Origin: Arthrinium phaeospermum
Lineage: Eukaryota; Ascomycota; Sordariomycetes; Amphisphaeriales; Apiosporaceae
Assembly (NCBI GenBank): GCA_006503535.1
Contig: QYRS01000007.1
Coordinates: forward strand, 1,860,001-1,924,000
DNA: 64,000 bases
Reading direction: 5' to 3'
Both the position numbers and the translations under genes were made by a program. Below the pieces are notes generated by a model that saw nothing but the letters and a program-made list of their open reading frames with translations, had not been told where the DNA came from and did not search any database. Shown here piece by piece: positions 12,701 to 25,721 of the stretch; positions within the stretch are counted from its first letter, which is position 1, and each line of letters opens with the position of its first letter.

Positions 12701-14030
12701 CAGGCTTTTCAGACGCGATATGCCTTCCATAACATCTGCGGAATGGAGGATACGCACTCTACCTTAGGTACAGAGTACCCACAAGTTGGGCGGCGGCGGT
12801 TGGGGCGTACCAAAGCCCACAAGTCGGATGGTGTTTGTTTTGGATTGCTACAGCCCATCGCATCGGGCGACCTCGATCGGGCTTTACACAAGAGCAAAAG
12901 CAGAGTCTGAGAGCAAACCTTCTCCTTTTTCCCCCCTTCACCATCTGCGGTGCAACAGGGGACAATTGAGGTTTATAGTCAGAAAGTCTAATTCAAACTC
13001 TCAGGCCGTCGAGGCCAAACAACACATGATTGGCTTGAATGGTTCGCTGTAGCGGATGGGCAAACTGGGCAAGATCGGCGCATTCGCACGATTCCAGGGT
13101 TCATGTTCCAAGGTGCCAGGGGGGCGTGGTGAGTTGCAAGGAACCCTTAGACTCGTTCCTCGTTCCTCCTTAGCTCCTACCACTCAACTGAAAAGCTCAG
13201 CCCACCAATCAGCAGCGGCACATCACTTCGCGACGTGAATGCAAAGTAGGAACGGGCCTGGGAAACAAGCTGCTGGCACTGCGCGCACGCGGGCACACCA
13301 CTGCGGGCTCTTCTCCTCCCTCTCTCCCTCTCTCCCCCAAGCATCAAGTCCGAAACCACTCGAGGACACACGCCGTTCCCTGGTTTTGAATGGCCCGCCT
13401 CCTGCTTCCTGGGTCCCCCATTTTCCCACTTTCTCAGCAAATGTGCTCAGTCGCCTGTTCCAATCGTGCAGTCCCAGTCCCCATCTCCAGTCCCCCGTTC
13501 AGTTGGCCAGTCCAGTCCAGTCCAGTTGGGGGTGGTTTTTTAGTCCAAAAAGTCAGGATACAGAAGGGACAAGCGTGCTGCAAGCGCCCCCCCCCAGCCC
13601 AGTCCACCCGACCCAAGCCCACTATTCTCGCACCGGCACACCACACACATACCCTCTCGCTGATGACTGAGGTCCATCTGGCTGCTCGCACGTTCAGCAC
13701 TGCCACTCTGCTGTTCCTGGCTTTCCCCTTCCTGTCAAACATCTTCCTCTGCACACCAAAAAAACAACTCACGAAACCAACATTCGATTTGCGAGAGGCG
13801 AAGGATAGAGTGGTCAATTCGAGTGTAACCCCCAACACGACGACGAGTCCATTTCTGGACAGGCCAGGACCGGCTCCAGCGTAAAATTCAGTCGGCCGCA
13901 CGACAACATTTCAATCGACCAGCTCGTTTCATCGTCTTTCAATTGCTCATTCGATGCTGCAGTGCAGCCCCATGCTGTGAAAGCAGCATTCCTTCAATTC
14001 AACCACTCGACCCCAACAACATCCGACGCG
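9782..14030. other. 4.2-kb spacer and leader of the DUF7820-like gene
   Basis: I find no supportable gene. Open frames here (for example 10354-10770 on +, 9924-10235 on -) show no recognisable protein. The interval 13200-14030 is C and T rich with many CCAGTCC/CCCC runs and probably forms the promoter and long 5' UTR of the gene starting at 14031. No tRNA or 5S rRNA pattern was recognised. Confidence 0.4.
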
Positions 14031-16503
14031 ATGAGCGGCTCAAAAGACAACAACAATAACAAGGCGTCCGACTTGGACCGTTCAGGGTCCGTCCGGTCGT
14101 CGGTACGGCGGGTTTCGACCTCATCCGCGCTGGATGACGACGATGACTACGATTTGGAGGCCGCGGGTATTTCTGATGGGTTCCGACCGACCGAGATTAG
14201 CCAGAATCATCAATACACGAATCCGCAGCCTCAACCATCACATTTAGGTCCAGCGCCGACTTCGAGTCCGCCTCCACGACCCTCGAGCATAACCAAACCT
14301 CATCGGCAGCACGACTCGCTAACATTACGGCATGATGGAGCAACTGGGCCTACTACACCGGCACACCCCCAGCCCTCGTTGGTGAGGACGCCAAGCGCCT
14401 CTACATCAATGTCGGGTGCTGTGCGACCGGAGAGTCCATATGAGGGTCCGTCTGGCCCGTCTTTCCCTTACCAGATGTACCCCCAAAATGTACGTCTCGC
14501 AAGGACGGCTAGTGTAGCAACGGCATCAACCGCTGCCGTCTCCGAGGTTTCGTCCTACCGCGGCCCGCGTGGTCCAACACATCCTTATCAGATGTATCCC
14601 CAAAACACGGTACCTGGGGTCGAAAGCACCGAGGACCGCATAACACCAGCACCGATACCTGTCGGGTTTCCGGGCGCGGCCGATCAATACCAAAGGCGGA
14701 TTGGGCCGGATGGGGAAGAGATTGCTGACATGATTGGGCCCGATGGACATACGGAACAACTCCCCCCTTACACAAGGTACCCCGAAGAGGCTTACTTGAG
14801 AAAGGCTGTTGCCTTGGAGTCATCCACGCCCGCGGCAGCCCCAGCCCCGGCCACAAGTCCCCCTCCTCCACCTCCACCTCAATCTCCAGGACACGCATCA
14901 AGCCGCTCCATACCCGGTGCCGGTGGTTTGGGACTTGCGACACGAAACCCCGAATTTGCCTCGACGGAAGATTTGCATCTCAACGGTGCCAACTCGCCCT
15001 TGTCGAGGAATTCGGTGAGAAGTTTCCAGTCAGATGTTAGCCATCACGACATCAACACTGCAGCTATGAGCATCACCAACGAAAAGGAGAAGTTGAACGA
15101 CTGGCAAAAGGCGGCCAAGAGGAAAGTATGGGGGGTTGTCCCGTGCTGGGCAATCGCCTTGACAGCCATCGTACTCGTTATGCTTGCAGTTGTGCTGGGG
15201 GCAATATTGGGCACTTTCTTCGGCGGCAAACACCAAAGACCCGGTCCCAGCCCACCGGCCAGCAGGTGAGTTATCCCTTTTATGGTTCCATTATGACGCA
15301 TGTTTGCTAACTAATTGTGGCAGTGATACTACACCGACGGTAACACTTGATGTTGTGCCATGGCCCACACTTCCAGCTGGCCTTGCACCTCTGGCCGTTG
15401 GAGACTACACTCTGCCTCTGTCCTTGGACCGTTCCCCGAGTACCTGCTTCAACGACACTACTCAGGCCCAAGCATGGAATTGCAACATCATCTTCTCCCA
15501 GCTTACTTTGACAATCAAGGCGTTGGAGGATGAGCCAGCCACTTCCCAGTATGCGGCCAGCTTGAGCTACAACAGCTCTCTGACCTTGGCAAACAGTGTG
15601 TTCACATACGGCATGCAGCCCCCGTCTATTCAGGATGTGCAGTTGATACTAGTGAACGACACGAACGAGCCTGGCCGAGGTCCGGCATGGGCTTTTGAAC
15701 TGCCGTATAACAAGACAGTCATCATTCCCGAGGAGCTTTTCCCGACCACCACAGCCTCTGTATCTGCTGCGATGCCAACTTCCGAAAGCACCGACAGCCC
15801 CAGATTCAAGCGAGGTCGCAAGGCTGCTGATTTCAGTGACCAATTCAAGCGGAAGGGTGTTGCGCATCCAGGTGACAAGCCCTGGATTTGCCACTGGGGA
15901 GGCACTCTCCTGGAGACCTTCATCTACGCGTCACAGAACAGCAGTCGCAACCCGATTGTGACCGGCAGCTCTTCGTCAAGTCTCCCTACACCAACCCCTA
16001 CTGGAAGTTACACAAGTCCTTACACTGGACCGGGTGACATCATGGGTATCCCGGGGTACCCACCTACTGCATTTGCGGGTGACGCTGACAGGATGCTCAC
16101 CTCGAGGCCAACTATCGTGTCCACCACCACCGTCAGTCCAACAACGCCCACAAACCCTTTCCAGGCCACAACACCCACGTCGAACAAGTCTTCGTATCCT
16201 CGTGTTGTCAAGCTCGAAGAACGTCGGGTGCTGGATGGACGGGGGCGGGCGCCGTTTTGCAGGCAGTATAATATCCTAGGAAACGGGCAAGGCGCTGAGC
16301 CCGTGGTGGACAAGGAGGGAAACTTTGTGGAGGTGTCCATCATTGAAGATGAGCGAACGTCCAGTTCAACATCCAACTCCAACTCAAATCCCTCTCGGCG
16401 GATCCGCAGACGCGATATCGAGAAGTACCTCGGCCACTCCATCGAAGCTCGTGATGTCGGGAAAGACATGAGCAATTGTGGGTGCATGTGGTGGCTTACT
16501 TGA
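14031..16503 (+). CDS. Single-pass membrane protein with secreted-side domain (DUF7820-like)
   Basis: Two exons, 14031-15265 and 15324-16503, give 804 residues. The 58-nt intron has GTGAGT, GCTAAC and TGGCAG. Residues 1-365 are disordered and rich in Pro, Ser and Asn, with an acidic patch DDDDDYDLEAAG. A motif PYQMYPQN occurs twice, 39 residues apart (14466 and 14583). Residues ~368-397 form one strong transmembrane span (VPCWAIALTAIVLVMLAVVLG). The C-terminal ~400 residues have several N-glycosylation sequons (NDT, NSS, NKT) and scattered Cys and end in CGCMWWLT, so they probably face outward. I associate this layout with fungal proteins carrying DUF7820, from memory and unverified. The start is the ATG that opens MSGSKDNNNN; the open frame upstream lacks another ATG. 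The function is unknown. Confidence 0.75.
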
Positions 16504-18863
16504 GAAACCTGTCTGCCTGTTCCCGGTTCACTGCATGGAATATATTACGACCCCAACCATCTCACATACTCTGTATCTACTGCACAACATATCCTGGCGC
16601 AAACAGCATCATGTCATATTTCCGGGAGGCGCTATGGCGTACGATTTTTGTTTTGATCTTTATTTTATTTTTACGACTGGGATGGAATGGCATGGTTATC
16701 TGGAGACCGTTGGTTGTATGGAGCCAACTACTTGTGTTTCCTGTTGCTCCCAAAGAAAGGACTGGCGTTTAATTGGCATTGTTAGAGCTTCCCCCCAATC
16801 CCTTCACGAATCACCCCCGACACCATTTTACATATCTTGTCGCTATTAGCTAGTAGTCGTTTGTTATACCTAGTTGGTGTGATGGCGCCTTTGGCACATG
16901 CATATCTTCCACAGCAGCCCGTATGGGGCGGTGTATCCCTCGAGTACTTGGTTTCCATATGTCTATCGATGTGTGGTAACCTTGTTCCTCGCTGTTGGAT
17001 GAAGAGCGTTGGGTACAGAAGAGGTTGTGGAGTGGCCCGAGACGAGCCTTTGTACCGTTCGTTCGTCAGTACGGCTGACGGTTGCTTGGAAGTGGTGCGT
17101 GGGCTTTGGATCAATCAGCACACACACAGAGCTTGGAAATCTTGTATATATGTGTCAAAAAATGGCAGGCGCTGTGATATAGTATGCTATACCCACAGAA
17201 TTGAAAGTGGCTTATTATCCATCCATCAGGTATCGTCTTACTGCTTATTCGTGAAGGTCACCGTGTGGTGTTGTTATCTTCATTCCCGGAAGTCTAATCC
17301 CGCGGGGATGCTGTTGTTGGTGCTGCTGCTTGGAACAACAACATGAGTCAAGGAACTGGATAGCAGCCCCTAGCTTGCCACAGGCATGATCCATCAACAG
17401 AAAACTTCTGATCGCTCGGCATGCTACATGTAGGTAGGAACCATCAGCGTGCCCTTGGCAATAATAATCTACCTGTCTCGCGTTCCTCGACATAGACTGT
17501 CCAAACGGAAGGGATTGGTATGAATTTCCTATGGATACAGATACAGAGAATGGAGTTGCGTTTTCGATTGTCTAAAAAGGACACTGATGATCCGATGTTT
17601 GGGTTCTTTGGGGACTAGCCAGGTACAGCTGAGGCATAAGGACATCTTATTTCGAGGAGCTTGAGCCGCATGTGATGATGCCACATCCATAATGAACCGT
17701 ATGTGGGCTATTCCCAGCACTGGCAGTCCTACATATGTCTGGAGCAAGCTGCTATATTACTCAATCCACGATGGTGTAGGGATTAGAGACAACGCAGGCT
17801 GTGCGCCTCATCCACCACCTCATGAAATCCATCTAGCACTGGGCATACATTAAGCTTGGTAGTGCTTTCCTGGGGAAAACCACGCGAGTCGCTGCTAGGA
17901 AAACCTTCAGGCCGAGGCAACGACCGGGGGGCTGGCCCTCCATTTACGCAAACATACCCTGTCAAACATGTCAATGTACCGGCCGGTACCGTACTAGGGG
18001 TGCTCATCCTTGATTTCCATGATTGAATTGAATGATTACTTTCAGTATTCTGCCGTTATTGCCCAAGTACTAATTTCCATACGCGGTAATGTGGTCGAGG
18101 CTATGTACGTACGAGACCATCAAGCTGGGTCAGTATGAGCCATTACGAGATCGATGTAAACAGGACCAACCAACCCGTCCAATTGATCAATGTTCCAGCT
18201 GTAGACTTCCAAAACTTCGATTGCATCCTGACTGCTCTGGTGTGACCCAAATCTGAATGGCATCGGCGCATCTTGTTGGAATTGACTGGGTGCGCCGAAT
18301 AATAGGTATAAATATCATATATCAATTGGACTTGTACTTATTATTTCCCAGCTGTCAAATGTCACGATGTCGTTCAATCTTCACCAATCAATGAGCCGGT
18401 GCCTTAATGTTAGAGCTGGTACCTAGCGAGTGTTAATTGGAGATGCAGCAGGTAGTGATTGGTCCAAGCTCCGGCTAAGCAGTGAACAAAATTAGTGATT
18501 GGCTGGCCATGACTAGAAGAGGGAAGGCTCAAAGGTTGTGTGGGCCAACCAGCCAGGACGACCTTTCCTCTTCTTGCAGCTGCAACCCCTGAAAACTGCC
18601 CACGTCCTGGCCACTGTCCTGCACTGGCAGCGAGAAAAAGCACAGACTCCAATCTTTCCGGGCCCCTCTCTCCTCTATCTCCCCGTTCACCGCCAAAAAT
18701 CAACAATCTCCCAACAGCGCTACCCGACTACTACAACTTCACACCTTTCCCGGTCCAAACCACCACTTCCACCTTTTCTCTCCTCTACTCTTCGCAAGTC
18801 TTAGCTTGATTTGCCTGCTTCCGCCCTTCTCCTCGACCCTTTTCGACACAATATTCGCCCATC
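16504..18863. other. Spacer with beta-tubulin promoter
   Basis: No gene is seen in these 2.4 kb. The last 300 bp before the beta-tubulin ATG are strongly pyrimidine-rich (18640-18860), typical of highly expressed fungal genes. The rest is ordinary AT-balanced intergenic sequence. Confidence 0.5.
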
Positions 18864-20784
18864 ATGCGTGAGATTGTAAGTCGGCCCTCCATCCCCCTCA
18901 CCTCTTGTTGACACGGCCATATCCTTGGACGCGTTCCAAAAGTCAAGCTGATGGCACCGACCCCTTGATTGCCCTTCCACGAGTTACCCCACTATCCTAT
19001 TTGCGAGGAAAACAATCAGGATCTCGCCAACATCTGCACAAAAAGACCTCATAACATCACTTGAAGAATTGACTTGAACTGACCCGTGATTTTTTTATGA
19101 TATAGGTTCACCTCCAGACCGGTCAATGCGTAAGTAACTCCCGACACCTCAATGTTGTTCATATGGGATTGCGGGGCTCACATGTTTATCACAGGGTAAC
19201 CAAATCGGTGCTGCTTTCTGGTGCGTACCTGCTTCGCCTTTTCCTCCCGATCATGCGACCTGAACTCGAACCGATCCAATGCGATACGATCACCGCCCGG
19301 CGGGACGACTTGCTTGCAACGATCAGTCTGGGGAAATTTAGGACGGAACAAGATACTGACTAGTGTGTCCCTTTAGGCAACAGATTTCCAGCGAGCACGG
19401 TCTCGACAGCAATGGAGTGTAAGTCTTGCCGCCTGCCCAGCGTCGCCTTGCATCTGGCTGACAGTTCAACTTTATAGCTACAACGGTACCTCGGAGCTCC
19501 AGCTGGAGCGCATGAGCGTCTACTTCAACGAGGCTTCGGGCAACAAGTATGTTCCCCGTGCCGTTCTCGTCGATCTCGAGCCCGGTACCATGGACGCTGT
19601 CCGTGCCGGTCCCTTCGGCCAGCTTTTCCGCCCCGACAACTTCGTTTTCGGTCAATCCGGTGCTGGCAACAACTGGGCCAAGGGTCACTACACTGAGGGT
19701 GCCGAGCTCGTCGACCAGGTTCTGGATGTTGTCCGTCGCGAGGCTGAGGGCTGCGACTGCCTCCAGGGTTTCCAGATCACCCACTCTCTCGGTGGTGGTA
19801 CTGGTGCCGGTATGGGTACTCTGCTGATCTCCAAGATCCGTGAGGAGTTCCCCGATCGCATGATGGCCACCTTCTCCGTTATGCCTTCTCCCAAGGTCTC
19901 CGATACCGTTGTCGAGCCCTACAACGCCACCCTGTCCGTCCACCAGCTGGTCGAGAACTCGGACGAGACCTTCTGCATTGACAACGAGGCTCTGTACGAT
20001 ATCTGCATGCGTACCCTCAAGCTGTCCAACCCCTCTTACGGCGACCTGAACCACCTGGTTTCCGCCGTCATGTCCGGTGTCACCACCTGTCTGCGATTCC
20101 CCGGTCAGCTGAACTCTGACCTCCGCAAGCTGGCTGTCAACATGGTGCCGTTCCCTCGTCTGCACTTCTTCATGGTCGGCTTCGCTCCCCTGACCAGCCG
20201 TGGTGCCCACTCTTTCCGTGCCGTCACGGTTCCTGAGCTCACCCAGCAGATGTTCGACCCCAAGAACATGATGGCTGCTTCCGATTTCCGCAACGGTCGC
20301 TACCTGACTTGCTCTGCCATCTTGTAAGTGTTCTCCGTTGATAACCCGATCTGCGAATATCCGTACTCATGCTAATACCCTACTTTCTAGCCGTGGTAAG
20401 GTTTCCATGAAGGAGGTCGAGGACCAGATGCGCAACGTGCAGAACAAGAACGCCTCTTACTTCGTCGAGTGGATCCCCAACAACGTGCAGACCGCCCTGT
20501 GCTCCATTCCTCCCCGCGGCCTTAAGATGTCTTCGACCTTTGTCGGTAACTCGACTGCCATCCAGGAGCTGTTCAAGCGTGTCGGCGAGCAGTTCACTGC
20601 TATGTTCCGTCGCAAGGCTTTCTTGCATTGGTACACTGGTGAGGGTATGGACGAGATGGAGTTCACTGAGGCCGAGTCCAATATGAACGATTTGGTCAGC
20701 GAATACCAGCAGTACCAGGATGCCGGTGTTGATGAGGAGGAGGAGGAGTACGAGGAGGAGGCCCCCCTTGAGGAGGAGATATAG
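18864..20784 (+). CDS. tub2: Beta-tubulin
   Basis: This is the structural subunit of microtubules, which pairs with alpha-tubulin and binds exchangeable GTP. Six exons (18864-18875, 19106-19129, 19195-19220, 19377-19418, 19478-20323, 20391-20784) give 447 residues. Five introns, four of them crowded into the first 35 codons, match the usual fungal tub2 layout. Diagnostic sequences are the MREI autoregulatory tetrapeptide, the GTP motif GGGTGAGMG, and an acidic C-terminal tail ([16 protein letters not shown]). The sites most often altered in benzimidazole-resistant fungi appear wild type: Glu198 and Phe200 in NSDETFCID, Phe167 in ATFSV, Leu240 in [12 protein letters not shown] has Met where many fungi have Val. 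Codon use is strongly C-ending, as expected for high expression. The frame is intact. Confidence 0.97.
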
Positions 20785-21495
20785 ATGACCGCTCGAGGGC
20801 CTCGAACGCGTCTTGAAGGGTCTCTGGCCTAGATGGGTTCGCGGATAATTCACACGCCTCGGTCATTCTCATATCCCCTTATTTCACAGATTCCCCCCAT
20901 ACTCTTCTGCCGCTTTGACCTTCGATGACCTGTTAAGGTAATGGATTAATCGACTCAGTTTTGGGTCTGTCGGAGGCTTTTGCGAGGCGTTTGTTAGATA
21001 TACCTCTTTGGTGTCTTGTCACTGGGAACAGTACAGAGGCATTATTCATTGCTAGTAGTGACAAGAAAACAATTGACCTTCTTGTACCAATTAATGGACA
21101 TTGTAATCACATACCAAACTTGCGCCATCCACACTGCGATACACGGAGCACGATATCCAGCCCGAAGTCTAGCCAGGGTTTGTTCCGTCGTTTTTCATGG
21201 TCAGATTTCATGGCATGCAAAAACTGAGTACAGCCATGACAAGACGTGGTCTAGTTGGACTTTGTTTTTATGTGATATCGTATAATAGAACCAAACAGAC
21301 ATCTGGATGATGGTACCCTCCCTATATGCTGTTCCATGTGTACAAAACACCCCATGCTAGTTGCCACAGGCTATGATACCTAAATGCACGTAACACCCTT
21401 CTTAAACTGTACTTATGCAATGAAGAAAGATATCAACTACATGCAAGCCCTTCATGTTTCGACCGCGTGGGCCTACTAGTATATGTACTCCCTGT
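20785..21495. other. Convergent 3' spacer, beta-tubulin and nitrite reductase
   Basis: This holds the 3' UTRs and polyadenylation regions of two convergent genes. It contains AT-rich patches and no coding signal. Confidence 0.55.
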
Positions 21496-24400
21496 CTACC
21501 AGTCCGGTGCCGCGCCACACCCGCCGCCGCCTGCCATGATCTGGACGGGCTGCTTCGCCTTCATGCCCAGCCGGTTGTCAGCCAGGGGCCTGACGCCGGG
21601 CTTCTTGGCCCGGTGGCCCTTGAACTGGATCTTCTTGTCGAGGGCCTCGAACTGGGCGGCGCCGGCCTCGCCCTTCTTGACCATCCAGCGGGTGGTGCCG
21701 AGCTCGCGGTCCAGCTCCTCGACGGGGGGCAGCTTGATGTAGACCTGGGCGGGGCCGCTGCCGTCGGCGTCGGGGCGCTCCTCGACGTCGAAGGTGGCGA
21801 TGGAGAGCTCGGCGTCGTTGTTGCACTCGCCCGAGGAGAGGTCGTAGTTGCGCTTGTGGAAGGGGCACGAGACCCAGGGGGACTTGGCGTCGCCGCAGGG
21901 CTCCTTTGTAGGGGTGGCGGTAGCGTCGTCGACGGTCTTCTTCGGGGCAACTTCTTGGCCGACGAAGCCGTCCGACAGGGCGAAGGCGCGCTTGTGCGGG
22001 CACATCTGCTGGGTAGCGTAGTAGCGGCCGCGGACACGGAAGAGGGCGAGCTGGGTGTCGCCGCGCTTGATGGTGGCCGAGATGCCGTTGGGGGTCTCGT
22101 CGGCGCCGGCAAAATACGATGCCTCGATGACGGGCTGCCAGGTCGTCTGGGACCAGCGGCCGCGCAGGCCCTTGAAGTCCTCGCGGGCGGGCTCCTTGGC
22201 CCAGTGGACGGGCCGCGTCTGCTCGCGGTCCTGCTCCAGCTCCATGCTGTCGGCGGCGTCGTCCGTGTTGGCGAACTGCTTGAACTTGGCCGCAAGAGCC
22301 GGGGTCCGGATGGCCTCGGCCCACTCGTCGAAGAAGGAGTCGACGAGCTCGCGCATCTGCGCCTCGAGCGACGCGCAGAGGCCCAGCTTGTCTTCGAGGA
22401 CCACCTCCTGGAGGTACTTGATGCCGCCGGGCAGCTGCTCGAGCCAGCGCGCCGTGCGCTGCAGCTTGTCGGCCGTGCGGATGTAGAACATGAGGTAGCG
22501 GTCGAGGATGGGGATCACCTCGGTCGGCGGCACGTCCTTGGCCAGGAGCTCCGAGTGTTTGGGCTTGGCGCCGCCGTTGCCAGCGACGAAGATGTTGAAG
22601 CCCTTTTCTGTGGCAATGAGGCCGAAGCTGAAAGGAGTGTCAGTGTACTGCATAAAGGGAGATATGTCGCTATAGAGCAGGGGGGATTGGGGGACTCACT
22701 CCTTGTTCTGGGCTTCTGCGCACTCGCGCACGCAGCCGCTGACGCCACCCTTGATTTTGTGGGGGGCGCGGATGCTCTTGTAGCGCTCTTCCAGCCTCAC
22801 AGCCATGCCGACACTGTCGCCGATCCCGTAACGGCACCACGTGGTACCAACGCAGCTCTTGACCGTCCGCAGCGACTTTGCGTAGGCATGCCCGCTCTCC
22901 ATGCCGGCCTCTACCAGCCTGGTCCAGATGGGGATCAGGTCCTGCTTCTTGGCCCCGAACATGTCGATGCGCTGACCGCCCGTGATCTTGGTGTACAAGT
23001 TGTAGTCCTTGGCCACCTGGCCAATGACGATCAGCTTCTCGGGCGTGATCTCGCCGGCCGAGACGCGCGGCACGACGGAGAAGGTCCCGTTGCGCTGGAT
23101 GTTGCCCAGGAAGCGGTCGTTGGTCTCCTGTAGGCCGTGGTTGGGCTTGTCCATTACGTGCCGGTTCCACAGGGACGCGAAGATGCTGCCGAGGGTGGGC
23201 TTGCAGGCCTCGCAGCCGTCCGAGTCCTTGTCGTTGCCCGCCTCGCGCATGACTTCGGGGAAGGTCTTGAGGCTCTTCACCATGACGATGTTGTAGAGGT
23301 CGGCGCGGGAGTAGCTGAAGTGCGCGCAGACGTAGTTGGTCACCTCGTTGCCCATGTCCTTCATCGTCTTGTTGAAGATGGTCGTCACTAGTGGCATGCA
23401 GCCGCCGCAGCCCGTGCCCGCCTTGGTGCAGGCCTTGACCTCGCCCAGGGTTTTGCAGGTGCCTTCCTTGACGTTGCTGACCACATCCCCTTTGGTGACG
23501 TTGTGGCAAGAGCAGATCTGGGTGTCGTCGTCGAGATCCGCGCCGTCATCCTCACCGTCCTTCTTGGCCCCGAGGATCAGTTGACCCGGCGGGACGTCCA
23601 GCTCCTTCTGGTTCTTCACGATGGGTACGAGCTTGATGTAGTCGCTCGTATCACCAATCATCATGCCGCCCAGTAAGTATTTCCCGTCCTCTGTGAAAAG
23701 GTATTTCTTGTAGATATGTTGGAATGGATCCTTGTAAGTGAGGGCCTTGACTGCAGGTTTCGGTGTACCATTTGTCGCAGATTTGTCTGCTGCGGCTTGA
23801 GCTGTCGACTTCCTCCTCGCCGCCCTCGCGGGTAGATAACTAGGGCCGTCGCGGTCGGCAAAGAAATCACCAAAGCTGGCCACGTCGACGCCGAGGAGCT
23901 TGAGTTTCGTACTCAGATCTGGCCGCTTAAAGACTCGAGGCGTGTGGAGCTTCGCTTGTGTGAGGTTAAAGGAGAGAACGTCGGCCATCTCGACGCCGGG
24001 GGCGATGAGGCCGAACGTTTGGTTATGCCAGCTGGCGCATTCGCCGATGGCGTAGATGTCGGGGACGTTCGTGCTCAAGTCGTCACTGACGATAAAACCC
24101 CTCCCCGCTCGGCGCACTGGATGCCGGCAGTTCTTGCCAAGCTGTCCCGGGGGTGGACGCCGATGGCGAAGCAAATAGTCGAACAATCCATTTCCTCGCC
24201 ATCCTCAAAAGTGACCCCGATCACATTGTTCTGCTGGTCGGTCTTGATCGTGGCGACCCGTTTCCGCAGCAGGATATCAACGCCGAGCTCGGTCACCTTC
24301 TCGATGACCAGCCCACCGGCGTCGGCATCTAGTTGTCTGCTCAGGACCCAGCGGTTCCTCTCGATAAGCTTCACTTTGGAGAAGCACTCCAAGTCCATCA

Positions 24401-25055
24401 TGGCCTTTGCGGCTTCGAGGCCTAACAAGCCGCCGCCGACCACCATACCGACGGTTTCCTTCTTGGACTCGCCAAAGGCGATGAGCCTCTCCAAGTCATC
24501 TATTGTCCGGTACACAAACACTCCGTTTGCATCGTAGCCTGGCGTTTGCCTCGGCAAAATAGCATCCGAGCCAGTGGCCAGGACCAGGATGTCGTAGGAA
24601 ATGACATCGCCGTTTTGGCAGGTTACTGTTTTGCCGTCGGCATTAATGGATGTGACTAGAGTGTTGACATGATAACCGAGTTGGTTTTCGGGCGCATATT
24701 TCGAGTACTGGGTGGCACGTTAGCAGCTTCCTTCGCCAGAGCCTAACCTGCGAGGGCATGCATCAGGGGATGAAGTACCCAATCTTGTGGATTCAAGTAT
24801 AAGTTCTCAACTTTGCGGTGGTCGAAAAAGCTCGTCAAGCCCACTCTGTTGTATGCTAAATGCGGCTCTTCGCCGATAACTACTATGTCGTACTCGCGGT
24901 GACGCGCATCGAGTTTCAATACTTTCTCTCTAGTATTATGGTCAGATCAAAGCTGAAGGCCGACACGCTTCTGCCGGTATATTGACTTACATAAAGGCTA
25001 TGCCCACCATGCCCAATCCAACCACCACCAACTTCTTTCGAGGCCCGACGGCCAT
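21496..25055 (-). CDS. niiA: Nitrite reductase [NAD(P)H], one frame break
   Basis: This siroheme flavoenzyme reduces nitrite to ammonium in nitrate assimilation. Exons are 25055-24991, 24929-24779, 24707-22700 and 22627-21496. The order of parts is: FAD site GLGMVG (residues 13-18); NAD(P) site [13 protein letters not shown]; a BFD-type [2Fe-2S] domain with CSCHN (~470) and CGGC (~507); siroheme/[4Fe-4S] cysteines in KSCVGTTWC (~690) and GCVREC (~730); and a C-terminal Rieske-like domain with CPHKR (~953) and CPFHK (~995). The frame breaks at 24098-24106. One frame ends CAERGG and the next continues [10 protein letters not shown]; one more G in a G4 run restores 1118 residues, in line with other fungal enzymes. 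All other regions are conserved, so I favour a sequence error. The nitrate reductase gene is not in this window. Confidence 0.93.
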
Positions 25056-25618
25056 GTTGAGTGTGATGGGAATAGAAAATAATAAGACGATGTGCCTCGT
25101 GGACTTACGTCACGCAGCTTGCCAGCTTACGGGGCAGAGTCAGAAGTTGTACAGTTGCTGTGTTACCACGTTGGTAGACAGGTTTGTCGCAGGAGTATGC
25201 GTAAAAGCTTGGAATATTTGGGTATCACTTGGTACAATAGCAGAAGAGAAGCAAAAGAAGAGACGAAGATGGTTCACTAGAAGCCATCTGTGTGCCGCGG
25301 TGGGAATTCACTCGAATATCAGGTCGGTCTCGGGATCGAAGCCAGAGATGTGCATCTCCGCGACACCGATAGTCTTGGAGCGACTGCACCCGGGACTGAG
25401 AGGATCCTATTGGATGGAATGGGAAAGCCAGAGCGGCATTGGGCCTGGATCTCCCCTCCCTACGGCGGAGATAGTACAGTACGGCCTGTGTTTCTGCCTT
25501 CTCCGGCAGGTTGGGATTTCCTGTACCTAATGCAGGCAATGTGTCATGCGGTTTGCGTGTGATGCTCGAGGGCGGGAGACCTCGCAGGCGTGCATTCCTG
25601 ATCAATCGAGCCATTGTT

Positions 25619-25674
25619 GATAACAGAAAGGCGAGATAAGTAGCGCCCTCGGCCAATCAGCGCTCGCCCTTATC
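25619..25674. promoter_or_regulatory. Three GATA motifs and a CCAAT box upstream of nitrite reductase
   Basis: GATAAC (25619), GATAAG (25635) and the reverse-strand TGATAAGG (25670-25675) lie within 56 bp. GATA factors AreA/NIT2 act at closely spaced sites of this kind. A CCAAT box sits between them at 25653-25657. The distance to the nitrite reductase ATG is about 560-620 bp. The motifs are seen; their role is inferred from the regulated gene. Confidence 0.55.
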
Positions 25675-25721
25675 AGGAGCCGTTTGCTTGGTTCGGTTGG
25701 GTAGCGTGGCAGGCAGTAGTA

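Noticed and set aside
21454..23133. 559-codon frame on plus opposite nitrite reductase
   Set aside because: It is a GC-driven shadow of the real gene. The minus strand carries all catalytic motifs and proper introns.
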